Assembly: GCF_007827955.1 (NCBI RefSeq)
Contig: NZ_VITR01000001.1
Coordinates: 558,001 to 622,000 of the forward strand
Reading direction: 5' to 3'
Source of the DNA: Nitrospirillum pindoramense
GTDB lineage: Bacteria; Pseudomonadota; Alphaproteobacteria; Azospirillales; Azospirillaceae
Length of the DNA stretch: 64,000 bases
Positions 48,465 through 56,517 of this stretch are shown here, piece by piece. The position numbers and the translations under genes are program-made. Under the pieces are notes generated by a model that did no database searches, was not told the origin of the DNA, and was given only the letters and a program-made list of their open reading frames with translations. The first letter of the stretch is position 1, and every line of letters begins with the position of its first letter.

Positions 48465-49106
48465 ATGGCCTTCATGACCCGACTTGCCCTTGTCCTGGGT
48501 ATCCTGCTGATCGCGGCGGGGAGCATGATGCCGGCGCGGGCCGATTTCCTGCCCCCGGGCCGCCCCGACGATACCGACCCCATCGTTCAGCAGGTGCTTA
48601 ATTGCTGGAGCTATGGCCATCGTCCCAACGCGAAGGGGGCCGGTGTCGGGGTGGGGGGGCAAAAGCTGGTTTGCGCCCATGGCGAAGCCAAGACAGCCGT
48701 GATGAAGGACGCCATCGCCCGCATCACCGCCCTCGACGCCCAGACCCTGGTCATCTGGTCGCAGGGTGGTGGCGACCCGCAGGCGGCCGCCGAGCTGGCG
48801 CAGACCATCGTCGACAGGGGCATCACCGTCATTGTCGATGGTCCTTGTGCCGGCCCCTGCGTCTGGTGGCTGGCCGCGTCGCCCAAGCGTCTGGTGACGC
48901 CGGAGGCGGTCTTCGACTTCAGCGCTGGGCCAGAGGCGCCGGCGGCGGTGGCCGACCGTGTGCGCCAAGCCACCGGCATCGACCTCAACGCCCTGCGCCA
49001 AACTGGGGGGGCGTCCCAACGGCGGGATGAGGCGGCGTTGCGGTCGCTGGGCCTGGGCGTCACCATGCTGCCGCCCATCGTGGCGGTGAAGCCGACGCCG
49101 ACCTGA
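48465..49106 (+). CDS. secreted ClpP/crotonase-fold-like protein, degenerate active site
   Basis: A 213-residue protein with a signal peptide (MTRLALVLGILLIAAGSMMPARA, cleavage near ARADF). The mature part resembles the periplasmic ClpP-like proteins of the COG3904 type: LVIWSQGGGDPQAAAELAQTIVDRGITVIV followed by CAGPCVWWLAASPKRLV. In better-known members the second motif is CxSAC with a serine nucleophile; here it reads CAGPC, so a serine protease mechanism looks lost (inference). The cysteine pair could form a disulfide. It lies 93 bases after ppx, so it may be co-transcribed. ATG 48474 is an alternative start. Confidence 0.6.
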   Translation: MAFMTRLALVLGILLIAAGSMMPARADFLPPGRPDDTDPIVQQVLNCWSYGHRPNAKGAGVGVGGQKLVCAHGEAKTAVMKDAIARITALDAQTLVIWSQGGGDPQAAAELAQTIVDRGITVIVDGPCAGPCVWWLAASPKRLVTPEAVFDFSAGPEAPAAVADRVRQATGIDLNALRQTGGASQRRDEAALRSLGLGVTMLPPIVAVKPTPT

Positions 49107-49110
49107 GCCC

Positions 49111-49560
49111 CTACCGCCCGATGGGCGGTGCGTCCTCCGCCCAATCCTCCCGCGCTTGGTCCAGCGCATACCGCAGGGCGCCCCGCCGCTCCCGTTCGTC
49201 CGGTATGGCGATCAGCCGGTCATAGATGTGGCTGATCAACTGACCCTGCACCGTCGGGCTGGGTCGACTCCCGTTCTGGCCGTGAAGGGTCAGCACGCCG
49301 TCGATGATCTGCGCCAGAAGGTGCGCATCCAGCCCGGGGCGGTTGCCGGTCATATGCATGTCGCCATGGCCGGTCAGCAGCCAGTCCACCGAAATGTCCA
49401 GGGTCAGCAGTTGAGCCAGGGTTTCCCCCTTGGGCAGCTTCCCCAGGCGCTCATACCCCTGCCAGGTGTTCACGCCCAAAGCGAACCGGGCGGACATGCT
49501 TTTCTGGGTTTCCCCCAGATACTCACGGACCTGGCGCAGCCTATCCTTCAACCCCTTCAT
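49111..49560 (-). CDS. XRE-type helix-turn-helix repressor
   Basis: A 149-residue DNA-binding protein. The N-terminal ~60 residues are a Cro/CI helix-turn-helix (TQKSMSARFALGVNTWQGYERLGKLP is helices 2-4), followed by DISVDWLLTGHGDM, the junction typical of repressors fused to an effector segment. The C-terminal half is helical and acidic with no peptidase motif, so it is not a LexA-like self-cleaving repressor. It probably represses itself through the inverted repeat at 49629-49648. It has no other phage gene nearby. ATG 49560 is chosen; a GTG at 49611 is in frame. Confidence 0.85.
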   Translation of the reverse strand: MKGLKDRLRQVREYLGETQKSMSARFALGVNTWQGYERLGKLPKGETLAQLLTLDISVDWLLTGHGDMHMTGNRPGLDAHLLAQIIDGVLTLHGQNGSRPSPTVQGQLISHIYDRLIAIPDERERRGALRYALDQAREDWAEDAPPIGR

Positions 49561-49628
49561 GGTGTCGCGCGCAGCCTCAGTCCGTAGGCGGCGGATGGGT
49601 ATAGAAGGCACGGAATTTTGTGCTTCAT

Positions 49629-49648
49629 TGGCACGAAAAAACGTGCCA
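49629..49648. promoter_or_regulatory. 20-bp operator of the XRE repressor
   Basis: TGGCACG (49629-49635) and CGTGCCA (49642-49648) flank six adenines. Two perfect seven-base arms around a short A-tract are the expected target of a Cro/CI-like dimer. It lies 69-88 bases before the repressor's ATG and 18 bases before the in-frame GTG. Confidence 0.7.
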
Positions 49649-50048
49649 TGTTCAATCTCGCGTTCAGTCGGAACACTCCGTGACCACTCCTGATGTCATG
49701 GGGCCGCACAAGGGCGCCGGTATCCAGGCGCTGATGGGCGTCCCCGGTTCCGTCTCTGGTGGGATTTGGCAGTTGAAAATGGGCATCCTGACACAATCCA
49801 CCCTGTGCGCGGGGTCGATATGTGGTGGGGAACCCGGGGGGCGTTAATGATGCCTGTCAGGCCGGCAATCCTCCATGGGCTTAGCCCCAATATCCAAGTA
49901 AGCGAGCTTGCTACCTGAGCGGTACCGCCGCGCAGGTAAAAGTTTGATTAAGATCTGATAGAATAAAGCTCCCCGACCTGATCGCAACGTCCAATCCGCA
50001 TCAAGACAGTCAGCCGGAGCTTTTGTCTATCGCGGCAGGACATGGCTT
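49649..50048. other. gap without a supported gene
   Basis: About 400 bases between the XRE operator and the STAS-like gene. It becomes AT-rich after 49,900 (GTTTGATTAAGATCTGATAG). Short open frames here have no ribosome binding site or recognisable content. It may hold the promoter of the gene at 50049; I see no tRNA or repeat. Confidence 0.4.
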
Positions 50049-50525
50049 ATGCACAAGGCTGATTACCAGCTTTTCCCGCAGTTGCGTCTGATATGTATCA
50101 TCTATAGTGGGGATGTGGACGGGCACGAAATAGCCGATCATATATCCGGCCTGATCCAAGATGGTGAGGTGGATATCTCCTGGAATTGCGTGGTGGATTT
50201 GCGTTCCTTTATCGGAAACGTCCACCACTCATCCTTGGAGAGGATGTCAAAGCTGTTAAATGTGAAGCGTCGGCCCGGGATTTTTACTCATGGATTAGAA
50301 AAAGATCGGAGAAAGGTGGCCATCGTAAGCTACAATGCCGGTCAGAAATTCTTGATAAATTTGGCCCGCGTCTATATCCGGGATTATGATCTTCAACACT
50401 TTTCCGACATGCGGCAGGGTTTCGCTTGGGCATGCGGGCAGGATGCGTTGCCTCGACACATGATGTCACTGGACTGGCATTTGGAGCTGGCAACGCAGGA
50501 CGAGTCCCCTGACCGCGGGCGGTAG
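50049..50525 (+). CDS. SpoIIAA/STAS-like protein A, orphan
   Basis: A 158-residue soluble protein of no named family. It aligns without gaps over its first ~66 residues with the protein encoded at 56055, about a third of positions being identical, and shares the later blocks KVAIVSYNAGQKFLINLARVYI and HFSDMRQGFAWACG. The pattern of a strand, a central VVDLRSFIGNV, a strand-helix AIVSYNAG and a C-terminal helix resembles the SpoIIAA-like (STAS) fold. The gene is visibly more AT-rich than its neighbours, suggesting later acquisition. It lies between an XRE repressor and the purF terminator. Confidence 0.7.
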   Translation: MHKADYQLFPQLRLICIIYSGDVDGHEIADHISGLIQDGEVDISWNCVVDLRSFIGNVHHSSLERMSKLLNVKRRPGIFTHGLEKDRRKVAIVSYNAGQKFLINLARVYIRDYDLQHFSDMRQGFAWACGQDALPRHMMSLDWHLELATQDESPDRGR

Positions 50526-50552
50526 CCTGGGCGAAAGCGATTGGCGGGAATC

Positions 50553-50589
50553 GAAACGCCCCCGGAAGATCGTCTTCCGGGGGCGTTTC
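50553..50589. terminator. 17-bp hairpin, shared terminator of STAS-like A and purF
   Basis: GAAACGCCCCCGGAAGA (50553-50569) pairs perfectly with TCTTCCGGGGGCGTTTC (50573-50589) around TCG. It sits between two convergent genes. T-runs are short, but the stem is very stable and would serve both strands. Confidence 0.8.
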
Positions 50590-50615
50590 TCAATCACGGA
50601 AAGCCAGGCTTGGCC

Positions 50616-52070
50616 TTAGGCGCGGCGTTCGGCCAGGAAGGCGACTTCGCCACCCGGCGTGCCCTCATAATCCGTCAGCGGGATGGGGTACTCGCCGGTG
50701 AAGCAGGCGTCGCAATATTGCGGGCCGCCAGTGTCGCGGCCGCTGTGTCCCAGCGCCTTGTACAGCCCGTCGTTGGAGATGAAGGCCAGGCTGTCGGATC
50801 CGATGTAGCGGTTCATCTCCTCGACCGACAGCTTATGCGCCAGCAGCTTTTCCTTCTCCGGCGTGTCGATGCCGTAGAAGCAGGAATGCCGGGTGGGCGG
50901 GCTGGAAATGCGCATGTGCACTTCCTTGGCGCCGGCCGCGCGCATCATTTCCACGATCTTCACCGAGGTGGTTCCGCGCACGATGCTGTCGTCCACCAGG
51001 ATGACGCGCTTGCCCTGAATGTAGTGTCGGTTGGCGTTGTGCTTCAGCTTCACGCCCAGATGCCGAATCTTGTCGGTCGGCTGGATGAAGGTGCGGCCGA
51101 CATAGTGGTTGCGGATGATGCCCAACTCGAACGGGATGCCACTCTGCTCGGCATAGCCGATGGCGGCGGGCACGCCGCTGTCCGGCACCGGGATGATCAC
51201 GTCGGCATCCACATGGCTTTCCTGGGCCAGATGGGCGCCGATGGACTTGCGCACCTTGTAGACGCTGGATCCTTCAACCAAGCTGTCGGGCCGGGCGAAG
51301 TAGATGTACTCGAAAATGCAGAAGCGGCTGTTTTCCGGCTGGAAGGGGCGCAGGCTCTGCACCCCGGCGGCAGTCAGCACCACCATTTCACCCGGCTCGA
51401 TGTCGCGGACGAACTCAGCACCGATGATGTCCAGGGCGCAGGTTTCCGACGCCAGGACCGGCGCGTCGCCCAGCATGCCCAGCACCAGCGGGCGCACGCC
51501 GCGGGGATCGCGCACGCCGATGATCTGGTCCTTGGCCATGGCGACCAGGGAGTAGGCGCCCTCGACCTGGCGCAGGGCCTCGACCATGCGGTCGATGACG
51601 CTGCCGCCCCGGGCGGTCGCCATCAGGTGGACGATGACTTCGGTGTCGGTGGTGGACTGGAACAGGCAGCCACGGCGCACCAGCTGGCGGCGCAGCGTCA
51701 TGGCGTTGGTCAGGTTGCCGTTGTGCGCCAGGCCGAAACCGCCGAACTCAAAGTCCGCGAACAGCGGCTGCACGTTGCGCAGCGCTGTGTCACCCGTGGT
51801 GGCGTAGCGCACATGGCCGATGGCGGCGTTGCCCTTCAGCGGGCGCATGACCGCCTCGGAACTGAAGTTGTCGCCGACTTGGCCCAGCGCGCGATGGACG
51901 CCGAAATGTTCCCCGTCAAAGGCGACGATGCCCGCCGATTCCTGGCCTCGATGCTGCAGGGCATGCAGGCCCAGGGCCACCAGGGCGGCCGCGTCCGTGG
52001 CGCCCAGGATGCCAAAGACGCCGCATTCCTCACGCAACTTGTCGTCGTCAAAGGGGTTCGTGGTCAGCAT
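50616..52070 (-). CDS. purF: amidophosphoribosyltransferase
   Basis: Makes 5-phosphoribosylamine from PRPP and glutamine, the first committed purine step. The 484-residue protein is an N-terminal-nucleophile enzyme; the catalytic cysteine is Cys16 in KLREECGVFGI, with an 11-residue-class propeptide removed in maturation. HNGNLTNA, GVRDPRGVRPLVLG and the PRPP loop VILVDDSIVRGTTS are intact. C-terminal cysteines in QYCDACFTG may hold an iron-sulfur cluster together with CFYG, as in the Bacillus-type enzyme. radA, cvpA and purF run in the same direction; the cvpA-purF pair is conserved in many proteobacteria. Confidence 0.97.
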   Translation of the reverse strand: MLTTNPFDDDKLREECGVFGILGATDAAALVALGLHALQHRGQESAGIVAFDGEHFGVHRALGQVGDNFSSEAVMRPLKGNAAIGHVRYATTGDTALRNVQPLFADFEFGGFGLAHNGNLTNAMTLRRQLVRRGCLFQSTTDTEVIVHLMATARGGSVIDRMVEALRQVEGAYSLVAMAKDQIIGVRDPRGVRPLVLGMLGDAPVLASETCALDIIGAEFVRDIEPGEMVVLTAAGVQSLRPFQPENSRFCIFEYIYFARPDSLVEGSSVYKVRKSIGAHLAQESHVDADVIIPVPDSGVPAAIGYAEQSGIPFELGIIRNHYVGRTFIQPTDKIRHLGVKLKHNANRHYIQGKRVILVDDSIVRGTTSVKIVEMMRAAGAKEVHMRISSPPTRHSCFYGIDTPEKEKLLAHKLSVEEMNRYIGSDSLAFISNDGLYKALGHSGRDTGGPQYCDACFTGEYPIPLTDYEGTPGGEVAFLAERRA

Positions 52071-52132
52071 GAGCGGTCACCGGGCGCCTTTCGCGCTAGG
52101 TTGGTACGTTGCGGTCCGTTGCGAAGAAGCGC

Positions 52133-52831
52133 TTATTCCGGCTTCTTCTTATCGACGGTGTTCTCGATCAGCTGATCAAGGCCCGTGCGTTCGCGGTCGT
52201 TATAGCCCTGTTCACCCGGCTTCGCACCCGCGTTCCCCGCAGGGGTGATCGCCGGGGTTTGAAGCCGTTCCAAGTCCTGCTTGGCGGCCAGGGCCCGCTC
52301 GGCTTCCATCCGGGCGGCATCGATTCGTCCTTCACCCTCGTGGCGCAGGTCGGACGGCGCCAAGGTGCGCAGCATGTCCGCCCCGGCCTCCAGCGCCGGC
52401 CGGGTGCGTGCGTCACGCAGCCAGTCCGGCTTGTTGTCCGGCCAGATATAGCCCATCAGCATATAGCCCAGGCTGACCAACACAGCGCCCCGCAGCACCC
52501 CGAAACCGAACCCCAGCGACCGGTCTATGGCCGACAGGGCACTGTCGCTCACGCGGCCGGCCAGGGTGTGGCAGATCATCTGCAGCACCAGCAAGGCCGC
52601 CACGAACAGGGTGATGATGGCGACGCCGTCGGCAATCATCTGCCGCTCGATATGGGCGCGGACGAAGGGCTTGACCAGGGGGAAGGCATACAGCGTGACC
52701 AGGGCAGCCCCGACCCAGGCGCCGATCGACAGCACCTCGCGCACGAAGCCGCGGGCGAAAGCCAGCAGCGCCGACAGCACGACGATGACGACGACGGCGA
52801 TGTCCAGGGGGTTCAAACCGTTGATATCCAT
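52133..52831 (-). CDS. cvpA: CvpA family membrane protein
   Basis: A 232-residue protein with four N-terminal transmembrane helices (NPLDIAVVVIVVLSALLAFARGFVREVL to GYMLMGYIW) and a ~80-residue charged cytoplasmic tail. The GFVREVLSIGAWVGA block is the family hallmark. CvpA affects colicin V production and envelope stress in other bacteria; its molecular role is not settled. It sits just upstream of purF and six bases after radA. Confidence 0.92.
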   Translation of the reverse strand: MDINGLNPLDIAVVVIVVLSALLAFARGFVREVLSIGAWVGAALVTLYAFPLVKPFVRAHIERQMIADGVAIITLFVAALLVLQMICHTLAGRVSDSALSAIDRSLGFGFGVLRGAVLVSLGYMLMGYIWPDNKPDWLRDARTRPALEAGADMLRTLAPSDLRHEGEGRIDAARMEAERALAAKQDLERLQTPAITPAGNAGAKPGEQGYNDRERTGLDQLIENTVDKKKPE

Positions 52832-52837
52832 GATGCC

Positions 52838-54265
52838 TCAGCCCCGCCCGCCGCTGGAGACGGCCTTGGGTGTGTTCTTCGGCGGCGCGCCTTTCTGGGC
52901 GGGGGCCGCCTGGAACAGGGGCAGCAGGTCCGACAGGTGGTGCAGTTCGATGCGCCGCAGGCCGGCGTCCCCGCCGGATCCCTTGCGCCGGGTGGGCACC
53001 AGGGCCGTGCCGAAGCCCAGCTTCGCCGCCTCCTTCAGCCGCGTCTCACTCTGGCTCACCGCCCGGATTTCCCCCGACAACCCGATCTCTCCATAAACCA
53101 CAGCGTCGGCCGGCACCGGTTCCCCCGTCAGGGAGGAGACCAGGGCCGCGGCCACCGCCAAATCCGCCGCCGGTTCCGTGACCTTCAGGCCGCCGGCGAC
53201 GTTCAGATACACATCATTGGCGCCGATGGCGAGGCCGCACCGCGCCTCCAGCACCGCCATCACCATGGCCAGGCGCGCCGTGTCCCAGCCCACCACCGCC
53301 CGCCGCGGTGTGCCCAGGGGGGAGGGGGCGACCAGGGCCTGCACCTCCATCAGCACGGGGCGGGTGCCCTCCATGCCGGCGAAGACGGCGGTGCCGGTGA
53401 CGTCGCCCCGCCGTTCCGCCAGGAAAATCTCCGACGGGTTGGCGACTTCGCGCAGGCCGTCCTCAGCCATTTCGAACACGCCGATCTCATCGGTGGCGCC
53501 GAAGCGGTTCTTCACCGCGCGCAGGATGCGGAACTGGTGGCCGCGCTCCCCCTCGAAATACAGCACCGTGTCCACCATGTGCTCCAGCACGCGGGGGCCG
53601 GCGATCTGGCCGTCCTTGGTGACGTGGCCCACGATCAGCAGGGTGATGCCCCGGCGCTTGGCCACGCGGATCAGTTCGGAGGCAGAGGCCCGGACCTGGG
53701 CCACCGTGCCGGGCGCGCTGTCCAGCGTATCGACGAACATGGTCTGGATACTGTCGATGACCGCCACGCGCGGGCCGTCCGCCGCGTCCAGCGAGGCCAC
53801 GATGTCGCGCACATTGGTCGCGGCCGCCAAATTCACCGGCGCCGAAGCCAGGCCCAGCCGCAGGGCGCGCATGCGCACCTGATCCACCGCCTCTTCACCG
53901 GAGATGTAGGCGCAGGACGTGCCCTGGGCCAGCCGGCAGATGACCTGCAGCAACAGGGTGGACTTGCCGATTCCGGGGTCACCGCCCACCAGCAGGGCGG
54001 AGCCATGCACCAAACCGCCACCGCACACCCGGTCGAATTCCTGGATGTGGGTCATGCGGCGGGGTGCCTGCTCCGACACGCCGGACAATTCCACGAACTC
54101 CAGCCGGCGGCCCTGCACCTTGGTGCCCAAGCCCCGGGGTGCGGCCTCGGGGGCGGCTTCCTCCACCAGGGTATTCCAGGCGCCACATCCCTCACACCGG
54201 CCGCTCCACTTCGGATGGGCCGTGCCGCAACTTTGGCAGACATAGCGGTTCGTGTTTCGGGCCAC
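52838..54265 (-). CDS. radA: DNA repair protein RadA
   Basis: A RecA-like ATPase of 475 residues that promotes branch migration in recombination. The N-terminal zinc ribbon is YVCQSCGTAHPKWSGRCEGC, residues 8-27. Walker A is VGGDPGIGKSTLLLQV near residue 92, the RadA-specific KNRFG motif is VKNRFGATDEIG near residue 257, and the C-terminal third is Lon-like (NVAGGLKVTEPAADLAVAAAL). The tail is lysine/glycine-rich. It heads a probable radA-cvpA-purF unit. Confidence 0.96.
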   Translation of the reverse strand: MARNTNRYVCQSCGTAHPKWSGRCEGCGAWNTLVEEAAPEAAPRGLGTKVQGRRLEFVELSGVSEQAPRRMTHIQEFDRVCGGGLVHGSALLVGGDPGIGKSTLLLQVICRLAQGTSCAYISGEEAVDQVRMRALRLGLASAPVNLAAATNVRDIVASLDAADGPRVAVIDSIQTMFVDTLDSAPGTVAQVRASASELIRVAKRRGITLLIVGHVTKDGQIAGPRVLEHMVDTVLYFEGERGHQFRILRAVKNRFGATDEIGVFEMAEDGLREVANPSEIFLAERRGDVTGTAVFAGMEGTRPVLMEVQALVAPSPLGTPRRAVVGWDTARLAMVMAVLEARCGLAIGANDVYLNVAGGLKVTEPAADLAVAAALVSSLTGEPVPADAVVYGEIGLSGEIRAVSQSETRLKEAAKLGFGTALVPTRRKGSGGDAGLRRIELHHLSDLLPLFQAAPAQKGAPPKNTPKAVSSGGRG

Positions 54266-54492
54266 GGGAACAAAATCCTGACGGGGTGATGGGCAGGGCG
54301 CATCATAACAGCTTGGGGGACCAAACCGCCACCCCGGCGCCGGTTATACAGCCACCAGATTTAGGGGGTAGGGCCCCGCCGGACGCACGACAGAATGGTG
54401 CGGGGGCTGGAGCGTGATGATGCGGCCGGTGGCCGGTGAATTGACAGCCGCCAGTGCCGCGCCCACAGTCGCCGCCTGCCGTTCCCCTCAGG

Positions 54493-55890
54493 ATGTTCAC
54501 CTTGAAAAGCATCATGACCATGGCGCGCCGCGCCTTGACGATCCTGACGCTGCTGGCTGGTGCGGCGGGGGTGACGCCCGCCAGCGCGGCTGATGGAGGG
54601 GTGGCGCCGACCGCGGTGGTGATCTATCGCGGGGCCACCGTGATCGACGGTACCGGCACGGCGCCGCAGCCTGGCATGGATGTCGTGACCCGGGGGCAGG
54701 ACATCGCGCTGGTGGCGCCCACGGGGCAGGTGCCGGCAAGCCTGGCCAAGGGGGCCGTGGTGATCGATGTCCGGGGTCTTTACGTCCTGCCGGGATTGAT
54801 CGATACCCATGTCCACTTGGCCACCGTGCCCAACCGCCGCGCCGAAGAGGCGCTGTTGCGCCGGGCGCTGTACGGTGGCGTCACGGCGGAACGGGACATG
54901 GCGGGCGATACCCGCGTTCTTGCCGATCTGGCGCGCGCAGCCCTGCTAGGGGATATCCCAGCCCCGGATATCCATTACGCCGCGCTGATGGCCGGCCCCA
55001 GCTTCTTCAAGGACCCGCGCACGGCGGCCTCCGCCCAGGGCGCCACGGCGGGGCAGGTGCCCTGGATGCAGGCCATCACCCCGGAAACCGACCTGAAGCT
55101 GGCGGTGGCTTTGGCGCGGGGCACCGGCGCCAGCGGCGTCAAGATCTACGCCAACCTGTCCGCCGACCTGGTGGCGGGGATCGCGCGGCAGGCCCATGCC
55201 CAGGGCTTTCGCGTCTGGGCCCATGCCATGGTCTTTCCGGCAACCCCGGCAGAGGAGATCGAGGCTGGCGTTGACGTGCTGTCCCATGCCTGCATGCTGG
55301 CCTATCAGGCGCTGCCGGAGAAGCCGACGCAGTATCACGATCGCGCGCCCGTGGACCCGGCGCGCATCGCCAATCCCGACCCCGTCATGGCCACCCTGTT
55401 CGAAGCCATGAAACGCCACGGCACGATGCTGGACGCCACACTGCGGGTCTACGCCGAGGGCGACGAGCGCTGGGCGGGCAAGCCCAACCCGCCGGGCTCC
55501 TACTGTCCGGGTGACCTGGCAGCCCGCATCACCCGGCAGGCGCGTGACGCCGGCGTTGGCATCTCCGCCGGCACGGATGGGGAAACGCCGGCCGCTGACG
55601 CCTATCCGGCCCTGCATGAGGAACTGGAACTCCTGGTTCGCCGGGCCGGATTCTCACCCCTGGCCGCCATCCAGGCCGGCACCCAAATGGGGGCCCGCGT
55701 CTTGGACATGGATCAACGGATGGGCACGGTGGCGGCGGGTAAGCTGGCCAACCTCGTGTTCGTGGCCAAGGATCCGACCCAGGACATCGCCAACCTGCGC
55801 AGCGTCGTCTACACGGTGAAGCGGGGCCATCGCTACAGCCGTGCGGACTTCCAACCCATCACCCCGGATGAGGCGGGTGACGTCGACTGA
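54493..55890 (+). CDS. secreted amidohydrolase family protein
   Basis: A 465-residue member of the metal-dependent amidohydrolase superfamily with a signal peptide (RRALTILTLLAGAAGVTPASAAD). Metal-binding features are LPGLIDTHVHLATV (HxH), the lysine in GASGVKIYANLS, HAMVF and VLSHAC for the later histidines, and the aspartate in SAGTDGETP. The closing strand AGKLANLVFVAKDP is typical of the imidazolonepropionase/prolidase-like branch. The substrate is unknown; export makes peptide or lactone hydrolysis in the periplasm plausible. The start is uncertain among ATG 54493, 54514 and 54520. Confidence 0.85.
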   Translation: MFTLKSIMTMARRALTILTLLAGAAGVTPASAADGGVAPTAVVIYRGATVIDGTGTAPQPGMDVVTRGQDIALVAPTGQVPASLAKGAVVIDVRGLYVLPGLIDTHVHLATVPNRRAEEALLRRALYGGVTAERDMAGDTRVLADLARAALLGDIPAPDIHYAALMAGPSFFKDPRTAASAQGATAGQVPWMQAITPETDLKLAVALARGTGASGVKIYANLSADLVAGIARQAHAQGFRVWAHAMVFPATPAEEIEAGVDVLSHACMLAYQALPEKPTQYHDRAPVDPARIANPDPVMATLFEAMKRHGTMLDATLRVYAEGDERWAGKPNPPGSYCPGDLAARITRQARDAGVGISAGTDGETPAADAYPALHEELELLVRRAGFSPLAAIQAGTQMGARVLDMDQRMGTVAAGKLANLVFVAKDPTQDIANLRSVVYTVKRGHRYSRADFQPITPDEAGDVD

Positions 55891-55973
55891 GCGACCCGAG
55901 GCTGGTCCAATTTTCAATATTGGCGCGGGGGTATCGCTACTTATGTAGGTGTGGTGCCCGGTTTCTGAAAGCT

Positions 55974-55991
55974 TGACCAGTGAAATGGTCA
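55974..55991. promoter_or_regulatory. inverted repeat upstream of STAS-like B
   Basis: TGACCA (55974-55979) and TGGTCA (55986-55991) flank GTGAAA. The halves equal those of the RutR box but the spacer is six bases instead of two. The first half also overlaps a TTGACC -35-like element about 80 bases before the gene at 56055. Confidence 0.4.
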
Positions 55992-56054
55992 CAACTTTCA
56001 ATTTTCGGTCATGCTACCTATACCGCCATCGTCGTTTCCGGTGGCAGTGCGGAA

Positions 56055-56501
56055 ATGTATAAAATACATCATAAATTATTTCCTTCATCCCGGATCATTT
56101 GCCTCTTGGTCCTGGAGGATGTGACCGGCGACATCATCGCCGATTACATGGAGGAAATGCTGGCCTGGAACGCGGATGTCGCCACGTGGAACAGCGTGAC
56201 CGACTTGCGGCTTCACGTCGGCGATGTGTCGCCGGCCGCCATTCGCCGCATGGGGGCCGTCCTGGGAGAGGCTCGGCGCGGCCGCGCCGGTGGCCGTGCG
56301 GCGGTGGTCAGCCACAACACCGGCGTGCGGTTCCTGTTGAATTTGGCGCGGCTTTTCATCGGCGGCCATGACCTGCGGGCCTTCGCCGACATGTCCGCCG
56401 CCTACGCCTGGGCATCAGGCATGGAAGCCGGCGCCACCTTGGCCGAAAGCGGGTTGCCGGCTGAAATGGCCACGGCGGGATGGGGATGCCTCGCCGCGTG
56501 A
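56055..56501 (+). CDS. SpoIIAA/STAS-like protein B, orphan
   Basis: A 148-residue soluble protein, paralogous to the one at 50049. Shared positions include MxK at the start, LFPxxRxIC, DVxG, IAD, WNxVxDLR, RRxAxVS, FLxNLAR, DLxxF and AWAxG. The composition is alanine- and arginine-rich and GC content is normal for the genome, so this copy looks resident while the other looks less adapted. A STAS-like regulatory role is an inference from the strand-helix pattern. No partner kinase or phosphatase is encoded nearby. Confidence 0.72.
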   Translation: MYKIHHKLFPSSRIICLLVLEDVTGDIIADYMEEMLAWNADVATWNSVTDLRLHVGDVSPAAIRRMGAVLGEARRGRAGGRAAVVSHNTGVRFLLNLARLFIGGHDLRAFADMSAAYAWASGMEAGATLAESGLPAEMATAGWGCLAA

Positions 56502-56517
56502 CACGGCCGCGTCCGGT

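Noticed and set aside
49620-49847. A 75-codon open frame next to the XRE repressor
   Set aside because: It overlaps the operator, has no ribosome binding site, and has no recognisable composition.
55974-55991. A second RutR box
   Set aside because: The half-sites are identical to RutR halves but the spacer is six bases rather than two, and the downstream gene has no link to pyrimidines.
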